23,612 nucleotides of DNA from Candidatus Omnitrophota bacterium (GCA_030617085.1 JAUWWB010000002.1:1-23612), one strand, 5' to 3'. Shown: positions 7,120 through 15,187, counted from the first letter of the stretch. Notes: generated by a model from the sequence alone, not told the origin. Numbers and translations are program-made.

Positions 7120-8283
7120 AAAGAACACTTTTCGGATCCGCCCCACCGCTTCTTCCAGCTTTTCGGGGCCGACCGTGAGTGCCATGCGGACGTAGCCTTC
7201 GCCGCTCTTGCCGAAGCCCCTTCCGGGGGTCACGATGATATCGGCCTTCTCGAGTATCGCTTTCGCGAGTGAGATCGAGTCGTACCCTCCAAAGACGGGC
7301 GCCCAGACATAGAAGGTAGCTTTTGGACGCGGCACCTTCCAGCCCGCCTCGTTAAGCCCGTCAACGAGCACATCGCGCCTTTCGGTATATATTTTGACCG
7401 ACTCTTTTTTTACCTTTTCAGCGTGTTTCAGCGCCTCGATGGAAGCGATCTGGACGGCCGTGAATATACCGGAATCTATGTTTGACTTGACCCTGGCGAG
7501 GCCGTTCAGGACCCGGGCGTTACCGACGGCCAAGCCCACCCTCCAGCCGGTCATGTTGAAGGTCTTTGAAAGCGAATGGAACTCTATCCCGACGTCCTTT
7601 GCCCCTTCCACTTCAAGGAAACTCGGAGGGTTGAACCCGTCGAAGCTTATCTCCGTATACGCGGCGTCAGAACAGACGATAATGTCGTATTTCTTCGCGA
7701 ACGCTACGACCTTTTCGTAAAACGCCTTATCGCATACGGCCCCCGTGGGGTTGTTGGGATAGTTCAGGTGCATGAGCTTGCATCTGCGCGCCACATCCTC
7801 ATCTATGGCGTCCAGGTCCGGAAGAAAACCGTTCTCTTCAACGAGCGGCATGAAGCGGACCCTGCCGCCCGCGAATACCGCGCCGGAATTATACGGCGGA
7901 TACCCGGGATCCGGCACGAGCAGCTCGTCTCCCGGATTGATGAACGCCAGCGGCACGTGGGCTATCCCCTCTTTCGAACCAAGAAGCGGCAGGACTTCCG
8001 TATCGGGATCGAGCTCCACTTTAAAGCGCGACCGGTACCAGCCGGCCATCTCTTCACGAAGGGCGCCGAGACCCCTGTTCAACGCGTACTTATGCGTGGA
8101 AGGGTCAAGGCTTGCCTCGTGAAGCTTCCTTATAATAAAGTCAGGCGTAGGACGGTCCGGATCCCCGACCCCCAGATCGATAACCGGCCGCCCTTCCTCT
8201 ATGGCCTTATTCTTAGCCCTGTCTATCTCTTCGAACAAATAAGGCGGAAGCTGCTTCAACCTGTCAGCGTATTCTATGCTCAT
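7114..8283 (-). CDS. dapL: LL-diaminopimelate aminotransferase
   Basis: 389 residues, a fold-type I PLP enzyme. DapL converts tetrahydrodipicolinate directly to LL-diaminopimelate with glutamate as amino donor, bypassing the DapD/DapC/DapE steps. Seen: GVGDPDRPTPDFI (38-50), HLNYPNNPTGAV (172-183), SDAAYTEISFDG (205-216), and the PLP lysine K240 in SLSKTFNMTGWRVG, followed by the C-terminal GEGYVRMALT block. The ATG at 8283 has GGGAG about 9 bases upstream. Position right after dapA-dapB supports DapL over other aspartate aminotransferase-like enzymes. The stop is supplied by a heptanucleotide repeat. Confidence 0.92.
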   Translation of the reverse strand: MSIEYADRLKQLPPYLFEEIDRAKNKAIEEGRPVIDLGVGDPDRPTPDFIIRKLHEASLDPSTHKYALNRGLGALREEMAGWYRSRFKVELDPDTEVLPLLGSKEGIAHVPLAFINPGDELLVPDPGYPPYNSGAVFAGGRVRFMPLVEENGFLPDLDAIDEDVARRCKLMHLNYPNNPTGAVCDKAFYEKVVAFAKKYDIIVCSDAAYTEISFDGFNPPSFLEVEGAKDVGIEFHSLSKTFNMTGWRVGLAVGNARVLNGLARVKSNIDSGIFTAVQIASIEALKHAEKVKKESVKIYTERRDVLVDGLNEAGWKVPRPKATFYVWAPVFGGYDSISLAKAILEKADIIVTPGRGFGKSGEGYVRMALTVGPEKLEEAVGRIRKVFFC

Positions 8284-8345
8284 ACTTTAGCTCTCCCTTT
8301 TTCATGTGCCAAAGTCAGATGTCTCCTGTTGATCTCGTTACCCAA

Positions 8346-8432
8346 GGGGTATGGCGGAGGGGTCCGCGCGCAGTTCCGATGCCGTTCTGCATGGCATCGG
8401 ATGTTTGAGCACGGACCCCTCCGCCATACCCC
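8346..8432. repeat. Nested hairpin element between dapB and dapL
   Basis: A perfect 21-base inverted repeat (8346-8366 and 8412-8432, outer sequence GGGGTATGGCGGAGGGGTCC...) encloses a second perfect 8-base hairpin (CCGATGCC 8376-8383 with GGCATCGG 8393-8400). It lies in the 193-base dapB-dapL gap and would form a strong stem in RNA. There is no T-tract, so it is not a standard intrinsic terminator. It may be an interspersed palindromic element or an RNA-stability hairpin. Confidence 0.9.
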
Positions 8433-8476
8433 GGACGTCAGCATTCGCCCAGGGTCCGCGTCCAATGAACCCTGAA

Positions 8477-9220
8477 CTACTTCAGCCCCAGCACATCAGC
8501 CATGCTATATAACCCCGGCTCCTTACCGACGAGGAACTTTGCGGCCTTTACGGCGCCGGCGGCGAAGACGTCGCGGCTTTTGGCGTCGTGCCGGATCTCG
8601 AGTCTCTCGTATTCGTTTTCGAAGACGATCCTGTGGTTGCCTATGACTTCCCCTTTTCTGAACGCCTCTATGGGAACGTCCACGCCGGACGCTTCGGCAA
8701 CTACCCTTGCTATCATCCTGGCGGTCCCGCTCGGGGAATCCTTTTTGTGGACGTGATGCGTCTCGTCTATCTTCATGCCGAAATCATGCCCCAGGACACG
8801 GGCCGCTTCACGCACTATGCTAAAGAGAAGGTTCACGCCTACGGCCATGTTGGGAGAGAATACCACAGGTATGGCCCTCGACGCCTCCCTGATCTTTTCC
8901 TCCCCGTCCGGATCCAGCCCGGTAGTCCCTATTACCATGGAAACACCCTTTTCGCGGCAGATATCCAGGTGTTCCAGCGTGGGCCCCGGAAAAGTAAACT
9001 CTATGAGGCAATCAATACCGTCAATGGCTTTTTCGGCATCCGGCGTCACCGTTATCCCCAGATCTTCGGCCCCGATGACAGAGCCGTAGTCTTTCCCTGT
9101 TTCAGGCGATCCCACTTCTTCCAAAGCAGCGGATATGCCGGCCTCGGGATCTTTCAGAGACACCTCGGCGATGCGCCTCCCCATCTTTCCGCAAGCGCCG
9201 CTTATTCCGATGCGTAACAT
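8477..9220 (-). CDS. dapB: 4-hydroxy-tetrahydrodipicolinate reductase
   Basis: 247 residues from the ATG at 9220. DapB reduces hydroxy-tetrahydrodipicolinate (product of DapA) with NAD(P)H. Seen: Rossmann motif GISGACGKMGRRI (5-17), VIGTTGL (97-102), and the active-site block ETHHVHKKDSPSGTA (153-167; H155 and K159 match E. coli H159 and K163). The frame stays open upstream to 9409, but the family N-terminus (MLRIGISG) and an AAGGGGG ribosome site mark 9220 as the start; an earlier start would overlap dapA. Its stop is a TAG within a TAGTTCA/GGGTTCA repeat remnant. Confidence 0.95.
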   Translation of the reverse strand: MLRIGISGACGKMGRRIAEVSLKDPEAGISAALEEVGSPETGKDYGSVIGAEDLGITVTPDAEKAIDGIDCLIEFTFPGPTLEHLDICREKGVSMVIGTTGLDPDGEEKIREASRAIPVVFSPNMAVGVNLLFSIVREAARVLGHDFGMKIDETHHVHKKDSPSGTARMIARVVAEASGVDVPIEAFRKGEVIGNHRIVFENEYERLEIRHDAKSRDVFAAGAVKAAKFLVGKEPGLYSMADVLGLK

Positions 9221-9227
9221 AAGCCCC

Positions 9228-9252
9228 CTTTTTAGACGTCTGATGTCTGCTA
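9228..9252. repeat. Short 7-base repeat at the dapA/dapB junction
   Basis: After the dapA TAG stop the coding strand reads CAGACAT CAGACGT, two units of a 7-base repeat with a sequence different from the other arrays. Too short to be sure on its own; noted because it follows the junction pattern seen elsewhere. Confidence 0.5.
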
Positions 9253-10116
9253 CACAAGCTTGTAACGCTCCATCACCTGTCTCAGCTTCTCCCTGTTCTC
9301 CGGAGCCATCTCGCAGAGCGGCAGACGCCACTTCTCTTCCACCATTCCCATCATGCTGAGGGAAGTCTTTACCGGTATCGGATTGGTCTCCATGAACATC
9401 GCCCGGCACAGGTCCTGTATCTCATAATGTATCCTGCGGCTATCGTCTTCCTTTCCGTCCAGGTGCGCCTGCACCAGGTCGTGCACCTTGCCGGGAATAA
9501 TGTTCGCGACAACGCTCACGACGCCCGTAGCGCCTACCGACATGAAGGGCAGGGTCAGCGCGTCGTCCCCGCTCATGACCGTAATATCACAGAGGGACAG
9601 GATATCCGTTACTTGCTGAACGCTGCCCGCGGCTTCCTTGATAGCAACGATGTTGTCGATCTTTGAAAGCCGGGCCACCGTGGAAGGGAGAAGCGATATT
9701 CCCGTACGCGAGGGGACGTTGTACAGCATTATGGGTATGTCCGCTTTTTTGGCTATCTCCGCGTAATGCCTGTACTGCCCTTCCGGCGTGGGCTTGTTAT
9801 AATACGGCGTGATGACAAGCGCCCCGTCGCAGCCGGCTTTTTTGGCGGAGGAAGTCAGCTCTACCGCCTCCTGGGTGCTGTTCGAGCCGGTGCCGGCGAC
9901 CACGGGGACGCGCCTCGCGGAGACTTCCACCGCGATCTTAATAAGGTGCTTCTGCTCCTGCATGGTCAACGTAGCGGCTTCCCCCGTGCAGCCGCACGGA
10001 ACGAGCCCGTCGGTACCGTTATCGATATGGAACTCGATAAGCCTGCGGAACGCTTTCTCGTCTATCTTCCCGTCCTTAAACGGCGTAACAAGAGCGACAT
10101 AAGACCCCTTGAACAT
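9250..10116 (-). CDS. dapA: 4-hydroxy-tetrahydrodipicolinate synthase
   Basis: 288 residues from the ATG at 10116 (GGGGA 8 bases upstream); the frame is open to 10170 but that extension would overlap dapF and adds no family sequence. DapA condenses pyruvate with aspartate semialdehyde at the entry to the lysine/DAP pathway. Seen: the Schiff-base lysine K160 (AIKEAAG), Y132 and R137 (LYNVPSRTG), Y106 (PYYNKPTPEG). The usual GTTGES loop reads GCTGEA, so the Thr corresponding to E. coli T44 is Cys43. Otherwise length and motifs are normal. Located between dapF and dapB, 35 and 29 bases away. Confidence 0.95.
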   Translation of the reverse strand: MFKGSYVALVTPFKDGKIDEKAFRRLIEFHIDNGTDGLVPCGCTGEAATLTMQEQKHLIKIAVEVSARRVPVVAGTGSNSTQEAVELTSSAKKAGCDGALVITPYYNKPTPEGQYRHYAEIAKKADIPIMLYNVPSRTGISLLPSTVARLSKIDNIVAIKEAAGSVQQVTDILSLCDITVMSGDDALTLPFMSVGATGVVSVVANIIPGKVHDLVQAHLDGKEDDSRRIHYEIQDLCRAMFMETNPIPVKTSLSMMGMVEEKWRLPLCEMAPENREKLRQVMERYKLV

Positions 10117-10151
10117 ATGTATTCCCCTTTCTTGTGATTCAGTTTGTCGAA

Positions 10152-10970
10152 CTAAACCCGCCCTTCGCAAACGATCTCCGCCGCGCCTTCGAGATAAACA
10201 TCCGTGACCTTCTTACCGGACATGTTGTAATACACCGTCAAGGTCTCGCCGCTCCGGGTGACGATCTTCACGGGGCTCGAAACGTGTCCCAGAAGGCCCA
10301 GGACGACGGCGGAGGCCGTAACGCCGGTTCCGCATGCCAGCGTCTCGTCCTCGACGCCGCGCTCGTAGGTCCTCACCCGGGCGCTGTTTTCGCCTATGTC
10401 CCCTATAAAGTCGGCATTGGTCCCTTCCGGGGCGAACATCGTATGCTCGCGGATCTTGCGGCCGATCTCGTTCACATTATACACTTCAAGGTCATCGACA
10501 ACATGTATGACGTGGGGCACCCCGGTATTGACATGATGGACGGTCATGATGGTCGATCCTATGCCGAGGCTGATCCCGAGCCTGACATCGCGGGGATCGC
10601 TCATCTTTATCCTGACGTTGCTGCCGTCCACCCTGGCCCCCATCACCCCCGCGCCTGTCTCTATCGTAAGGTCCTCCCCCCAGCCGCAGGTGGAGGCGTA
10701 AAGCGCGCTGCACCGCGCCCCGTTGCCGCACATCTCCACCTCAGACCCATCGGGATTGATCACACGCATCTTGAAGACCGCCCTGTCGGAACCTTCCAGA
10801 ACCAGCAGCCCGTCGGCCCCTACCGAAAGCCGCCTCCTGCAAAGATCCCGCGCCATCGCCGAATAATCAAGTTCAAGCGGATCCATCTCCCCGATTTTAT
10901 TATCGATGATAATAAAATCGTTACCGCTCGCCACGGCCTTCGTAAAACTGATATTGTATTTTTTGCCCAT
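10152..10970 (-). CDS. dapF: Diaminopimelate epimerase
   Basis: 272 residues from the ATG at 10970. DapF converts LL- to meso-diaminopimelate by a two-cysteine mechanism; both are seen as C81 (EMCGNGARC) and C213 (ACGTGVTAS), with FTKAVASGNDF at the N-terminus. The frame is open to 11027, but that upstream part is repeat sequence without family resemblance, so 10970 is preferred. A GGAG belonging to a GAGTTCG repeat unit lies 9 bases before this ATG and may act as the ribosome site. The stop is a TAG in a TAGTTCG unit. Confidence 0.94.
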   Translation of the reverse strand: MGKKYNISFTKAVASGNDFIIIDNKIGEMDPLELDYSAMARDLCRRRLSVGADGLLVLEGSDRAVFKMRVINPDGSEVEMCGNGARCSALYASTCGWGEDLTIETGAGVMGARVDGSNVRIKMSDPRDVRLGISLGIGSTIMTVHHVNTGVPHVIHVVDDLEVYNVNEIGRKIREHTMFAPEGTNADFIGDIGENSARVRTYERGVEDETLACGTGVTASAVVLGLLGHVSSPVKIVTRSGETLTVYYNMSGKKVTDVYLEGAAEIVCEGRV

Positions 10971-11003
10971 AATTTCGAACTCCGAACTAATTACCACTCT
11001 GTT

Positions 11004-11064
11004 CGCCACAGGGTAAAGGGCAGGCACAGGGGCCTGCCCCTACATTTTTCTCCGAACTCCGAAC
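11004..11064 (+). repeat. Composite repeat copy A (palindrome plus heptamers), downstream of lysA
   Basis: A 61-base segment containing the GGGCAGGC palindrome and CGAACTC heptamers. It matches 12361-12421 with two mismatches in the same orientation, so lysA is flanked by direct repeats. On its right it continues into further CGAACTC units up to 11080, next to the lysA stop. Confidence 0.9.
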
Positions 11065-11080
11065 TCCGAACTCCGAACTA
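11053..11080. repeat. Heptanucleotide array at the lysA/dapF junction
   Basis: Four units: three CGAACTC and one CGAACTA nearest lysA (partly overlapping composite copy A). Two further units (10976-10989) stand just before the dapF ATG. On the coding strand this reads one TAGTTCG followed by GAGTTCG units. Confidence 0.9.
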
Positions 11081-11081
11081 A

Positions 11082-12332
11082 CTACTTAAGCTCATTAAGC
11101 ACCTTCTCGCCGCGGACAAGATCGCGGTAGGTTTCCGCGGCGCGGATCACTCTGACCTCTCCGTTCATTACCAGCAGTTCCGCGGGCCGCGGCCGGGAGT
11201 TATAATTTGAAGCCATCGTGAACCCGTAAGCGCCCGCGCCCATTACCGCGAGGTAATCTCCGGAGAGGATCTCCGGAAGCTCCCTGCCCAGCGCCAGGTA
11301 ATCCCCGCTTTCACATATGGGACCTACCACGTCATATTTGTAGGATTCCGCCTTCCGTTCCACCACCGGACGTATTTCATGATAGGCCCGGTACAGGCTG
11401 GGGCGCAGGAGATCGTTCATCCCGGCATCCACAATGGCGAACTTCTTGCCGGAGGCGCCCGTCTTCACGTACACCACCTTGCAGACCAGGATACCGCTGT
11501 TGCCGATGATGAAGCGCCCCGGCTCAAGGATAAGCTTGAAGGGCTTGTTTTTAACAAGCGGAATAACCTCCGCGGCGAATTCATGGGCGGTGGTGGGCTT
11601 TTCCTTATCGTAGACGATGCCGAGGCCGCCGCCGATATTCAGCCATTCTATTTCTATGTTATTGCTCTCTATAAAATCCAGCACCTTCTTTATGGCGCTG
11701 ACGAAAGGCGCGGTCTCCGTTATCTGGGACCCGATATGCAGATGTATACCTTTAAGCGCCACGTTGGGATATTTATTGGCGCTGTCAAATATGTCTTCGG
11801 CCACTTTGAAATCGACACCGAATTTCTTTTCTTTTGTCCCCGTAGTTATGTACTCATGCGTCCCGGGCTTAATATCGGGATTAACGCGTATCGCCACTCT
11901 GGCTTTTCTGCCCATGCGCCCGGCTATCGTATCGATCATGATGAGTTCCGGCACCGATTCGACATTGAAAAACAGTATGTCCCTTTGAATGGCTTCCTTG
12001 ATCTCCTCCGCGGTCTTGCCCACGCTCGCGTAAACTATTCTTTCCGTCGGACACCCGACCTTAAGGGCCTTGTAAAGCTCTCCCCCGGAGACGACATCCA
12101 GCCCCGCTCCCGCGTTCACGAGGATCTTGCAGATGCTCAGGTTCGAATTGGACTTCATCGAGAAACAGATAAGAGGATCCAGCTCCCTGAACGCTTCCCG
12201 CATTTTTTGGAAATGGTCCATCAACGTCCCGTAACTGTAAAGGTAAAACGGCGTCGGATGTTCCCTGACAATATCGGTCAGGGGTATGTCCTCACAATGC
12301 AGGATACCTTTTTTGTACGTAAATTCGTGCAT
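11082..12332 (-). CDS. lysA: Diaminopimelate decarboxylase
   Basis: 416 residues from the ATG at 12332. LysA decarboxylates meso-diaminopimelate to L-lysine; it is a fold-type III PLP enzyme (alanine racemase-like barrel plus beta domain). Seen: PLP lysine K60 in CFSMKSNSN, HIGSQI (199-204), GGGLGI (234-239), EPGR (270-273), CESGD with C340 contributed across the dimer, and GAYGFTMASNYNSRPRPAE. AGGAG lies just upstream of 12332; the in-frame TTG at 12353 has no ribosome site. Repeats lie on both sides, and it is followed by dapF. Confidence 0.96.
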   Translation of the reverse strand: MHEFTYKKGILHCEDIPLTDIVREHPTPFYLYSYGTLMDHFQKMREAFRELDPLICFSMKSNSNLSICKILVNAGAGLDVVSGGELYKALKVGCPTERIVYASVGKTAEEIKEAIQRDILFFNVESVPELIMIDTIAGRMGRKARVAIRVNPDIKPGTHEYITTGTKEKKFGVDFKVAEDIFDSANKYPNVALKGIHLHIGSQITETAPFVSAIKKVLDFIESNNIEIEWLNIGGGLGIVYDKEKPTTAHEFAAEVIPLVKNKPFKLILEPGRFIIGNSGILVCKVVYVKTGASGKKFAIVDAGMNDLLRPSLYRAYHEIRPVVERKAESYKYDVVGPICESGDYLALGRELPEILSGDYLAVMGAGAYGFTMASNYNSRPRPAELLVMNGEVRVIRAAETYRDLVRGEKVLNELK

Positions 12333-12360
12333 ATCGCTCCTCTCCGGGGGCAACCCGTAT

Positions 12361-12532
12361 CGCCGCAGGGTAAAGGGCAGGCACAGGGGCCTGCCCCTAC
12401 ATTTTTCCCCGAACTCCGAACCACGAACTGAAACCCCGAACCCCGACGATGCGGGGCTGGAAAGCCCCGCCTATTCGGAGGGGGCCATTCCGAACTCCGA
12501 ACTCCGAACTCCGAACCACGAACTACGAACTA
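12361..12532. repeat. Composite repeat block between argH and lysA
   Basis: From left to right: composite copy B (12361-12421, near-identical to 11004-11064), variant heptamers to 12430, a GCGGGGCT/AGCCCCGC hairpin (12451-12458 with 12463-12470), and six CGAACTN-type heptamers (12491-12532). The last units encode the Ser-Ser-stop end of ArgH. About 190 bases between two same-direction genes consist almost entirely of repeats. Confidence 0.9.
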
Positions 12533-13911
12533 CGCCCCCCCAACTTCCTCTTCCACCCGGCTATCGCTTTCTTCACGAGCTCCGGATTCGTGCTGCCCGG
12601 GGTCTTCTTGTTTGCGACGGAGGTCTCGGGATTCAGCAGGCCGTAGACGTCTTCTTCCAGCTTTTCCGAAAAACCTTTCAGCTCCGATATTGAAAGGTCT
12701 GAAATATTTATGTCTTTTTCGGCGCAATGTCTGACGATATTGCCTATTATGTCGTGCGCGTCCTTGAACGCCGCGCCCTTGCGGACCAGGTACTCAGCCA
12801 GGTCCGTGGCGTAGATAAACTCGTCTTCAAGCGCTTTCGCCGCCGTCTCCTTTTTCAGGCTGATGGTGCTGACCAGGCCGGCCATGATCTCAAGCTCCGC
12901 CGATACAGTCTCGACGGATTCGAAAAGGGGCTTTTTATCTTCCTGCAGGTCCCTGTTATAGGACTGGGGCAGCCCTTTTAAAAGGATGAAAAGGGAATTC
13001 AGCGCGCTGATGAGACCTGAGGACTTTCCCCGCACCAGCTCAAGCACGTCCGGGTTCCTCTTCTGGGGCATCAGGGAACTTCCCGTGCAGTAATCCGCCC
13101 CGATCTCGAGAAAGCCGAATTCCGCCGTACTGTAAAGTATCAGGTCCTCGCATATCCTGGAGAGGTGGACCGCCATGAAGCAAAGCGCCGCGACAAGCTC
13201 CGCGATAAAATCCCGGTCGCTGACGGCATCGATGCTGTTGGCGGAAATATTTTTGAAGCCGAGCTTTTCCGCCGTAAAGCGGCGGTCAAGTTCCAGCGCG
13301 GAGCCGGCGATCGCCCCGGAGCCCATAACGGATACGTCCGCGCGTCTGCCGGCGTCTTCAAGCCGATCGAGGTCCCGCTGGAGCATTTCAACGTACGCTA
13401 TCACGAGGTGCGCGAAAAGAACGGGCTGGGCGCGGTTGAGGTGCGTATACCCGGGGATAATGACATCCGCGGTCCTTTCGGCAAGGCCGGTCAGGCTCCT
13501 CTGGAGCTCTACGATCAACCCCTTGACCCGCGCGACGCTGTCCCTGCAGTACAGGCGGACGTCGTTGACCACCTGTTCGTTACGTGACCTGCCTGTATGC
13601 ATCTTTTTTGCCGGAGCCGGAGCCTTTTTCGCCACATAATCCTGGACGGCCGAATGTATGTCCTCGTATCCTTGCGTTTGAAACGTCCCTTGTTCTATTT
13701 CCGAAGACAGCTCGTCAAGCGCGCCCAGAAGCTCCTTTTTTTCGGCTTCGGAAATAAAGCCTCTCCTGGACAGCATTTCCACGTGGACCTTGCTGCTCAG
13801 GCAGTCATATTCAGCAAGAACCTTGTCGATATCAATGCTGGACGTAAACCGCATGACACGCGCGTCCATGTCCTTTTTCTCGAACCTCCCGCCCCATAGC
13901 TTTGCAGTCAT
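12523..13911 (-). CDS. argH: Argininosuccinate lyase
   Basis: 462 residues, usual length. ArgH splits argininosuccinate into arginine and fumarate, the last step of arginine synthesis. Seen: TGRSRNEQV (106-114), GYTHLNRAQPV (154-164), and the fumarase/aspartase superfamily signature GSSLMPQKRNPD (277-288). The ATG at 13911 follows AAGGAG by 5 bases. The C-terminal Ser-Ser and TAG stop (AGT TCG TAG) come from the junction repeat, exactly as in panC. Confidence 0.97.
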   Translation of the reverse strand: MTAKLWGGRFEKKDMDARVMRFTSSIDIDKVLAEYDCLSSKVHVEMLSRRGFISEAEKKELLGALDELSSEIEQGTFQTQGYEDIHSAVQDYVAKKAPAPAKKMHTGRSRNEQVVNDVRLYCRDSVARVKGLIVELQRSLTGLAERTADVIIPGYTHLNRAQPVLFAHLVIAYVEMLQRDLDRLEDAGRRADVSVMGSGAIAGSALELDRRFTAEKLGFKNISANSIDAVSDRDFIAELVAALCFMAVHLSRICEDLILYSTAEFGFLEIGADYCTGSSLMPQKRNPDVLELVRGKSSGLISALNSLFILLKGLPQSYNRDLQEDKKPLFESVETVSAELEIMAGLVSTISLKKETAAKALEDEFIYATDLAEYLVRKGAAFKDAHDIIGNIVRHCAEKDINISDLSISELKGFSEKLEEDVYGLLNPETSVANKKTPGSTNPELVKKAIAGWKRKLGGRSS

Positions 13912-13923
13912 GGCAACTCCTTT

Positions 13924-13989
13924 TCATCCGTCATCCGTCGTCCATCATTCATCGTGGATCGTGAAACGGGTCACGGGGGCCTGCCCCTA
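13924..13989. repeat. CATCCGT heptamers and half palindrome at the argG/argH junction
   Basis: Plus strand from 13924 shows a 7-base period (CATCCGT, CATCCGT, CGTCCAT, CATTCAT, CGTGGAT), a third heptamer family. It is followed by a half copy of the GTAGGGGCAGGC palindrome (13972-13989), which carries the argG TAG stop. Confidence 0.75.
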
Positions 13990-15159
13990 CCTTTTGAACG
14001 GCAATGCCCACAGGTCGATGAACCCCTTTGCCAGCGACTGGTCGAAGACGTCGCCTTTCCCGTATGTGGCCAGTTCCAGCTTGTAACGGGATTTCGGGCT
14101 TTTCCTGCCGCAGACCGTAACGTTTCCCTTGTACAGTTTCAGCTTCACTTCACCGGAGACGTCCGTCTGGGTGCTGTCCATGAAAGCGTCTATGGCTTCC
14201 TTGAGAGGAACGAACCACAGGCCGTAATACACCAGTTCCGCGTATCGCTCGGAAAGGAGCTTCTTATGCCTCCGTGTCTCCCTGTCAAGCACGAGTTCTT
14301 CAATGGCCGCGTGACCGGCGTACAGGATCGTGGATGCCGGGGCTTCGTATATCTCGCGGGACTTGATCCCCACGAGGCGGTCTTCGACCATATCGACCCT
14401 TCCTACGCCATGGACGCCCCCCATCTTGTTCAGCTTCCGGACAAGCTGCACGGGGGCGTATTTTTTTTCGTTTATGGCCACCGGAACGCCCTTTTTAAAG
14501 GTAACGGTCACGTATTCCGCCTTTCGCGGGGCATCTTCGATCCGCGCGGAGCTGATGTACGTGTCTTTCGGGGGTTCCACCCACGGGTCCTCCAGGTCCC
14601 CGCCCTCGACGCTGATCCCCCACAGGTTGCGGTCTATGCTGTACAGCTTCTTCTTCGTCTGTTCGATCGGTATCCCGTGTTTCTTCGCGTAGTCGATCTC
14701 GGACTCGCGGGTCGTGAGCTCCCATTCCCGGACCGGGGCTATGACCTTGAGCTTCGGTGCCTTCAGATGGAATGTCACTTCGAAACGGACCTGGTCGTTC
14801 CCCTTGCCCGTGCACCCGTGAGCGATCGCCGCGGCTTTTTCCTTTTTAGCGACGTCAACCATCGCTTCCGCTATAATGGGCCGGGAAAGCGCCGTGGCCA
14901 GGTTATACTTGCCCTGGTACAACGCCCCCGCTTTGAGGGCCCGAAAAGCGTAATCCTTGATGAACTTTTCCTTCAGGTCCCCCACGATGCACTTCTTCGC
15001 GCCGATCCTGAGAGCGCGCTTGCGGCTCCGTTCGATATCGGTCCCCTGCCCCACGTCCCCCATGTAGCAGACAACCTCATACCCGCGTTCCATGAGCCAC
15101 TTAATTGCCACGGACGTATCGAGTCCACCAGAATACGCAAGCACTATCTTTTTGGCCAT
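13987..15159 (-). CDS. argG: Argininosuccinate synthase
   Basis: 390 residues. ArgG joins citrulline and aspartate with ATP. Seen: the N-type ATP-pyrophosphatase loop AYSGGLDTS (8-16), YMGDVGQG (32-39), HGCTGKGNDQVRFE (113-126), and EWELTTRESEIDYA. The ATG at 15159 has GAGG about 10 bases upstream. It follows argF by 28 bases and precedes argH. The stop codon TAG is part of a palindromic interspersed repeat. Confidence 0.97.
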   Translation of the reverse strand: MAKKIVLAYSGGLDTSVAIKWLMERGYEVVCYMGDVGQGTDIERSRKRALRIGAKKCIVGDLKEKFIKDYAFRALKAGALYQGKYNLATALSRPIIAEAMVDVAKKEKAAAIAHGCTGKGNDQVRFEVTFHLKAPKLKVIAPVREWELTTRESEIDYAKKHGIPIEQTKKKLYSIDRNLWGISVEGGDLEDPWVEPPKDTYISSARIEDAPRKAEYVTVTFKKGVPVAINEKKYAPVQLVRKLNKMGGVHGVGRVDMVEDRLVGIKSREIYEAPASTILYAGHAAIEELVLDRETRRHKKLLSERYAELVYYGLWFVPLKEAIDAFMDSTQTDVSGEVKLKLYKGNVTVCGRKSPKSRYKLELATYGKGDVFDQSLAKGFIDLWALPFKR

Positions 15160-15187
15160 GTCTTTGTACCTCTTTTTTTAGACAAAC

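Noticed and set aside
8280..8465. 61-codon minus-strand frame between dapB and dapL
   Set aside because: It consists mostly of the nested hairpin element; composition is dictated by the palindrome and there is no ribosome site.
9221..9409. Longer DapB N-terminus
   Set aside because: It would lie within dapA in another frame, and the Rossmann fold begins right after the ATG at 9220.
10971..11027. Longer DapF N-terminus
   Set aside because: The extra residues are encoded by repeat sequence; family alignment begins at MGKKYNISFTKAVASGNDF and a GGAG fits the start at 10970.
12491..12532. CRISPR array
   Set aside because: Units are 7 bases and directly joined, with no spacers and no cas genes nearby.
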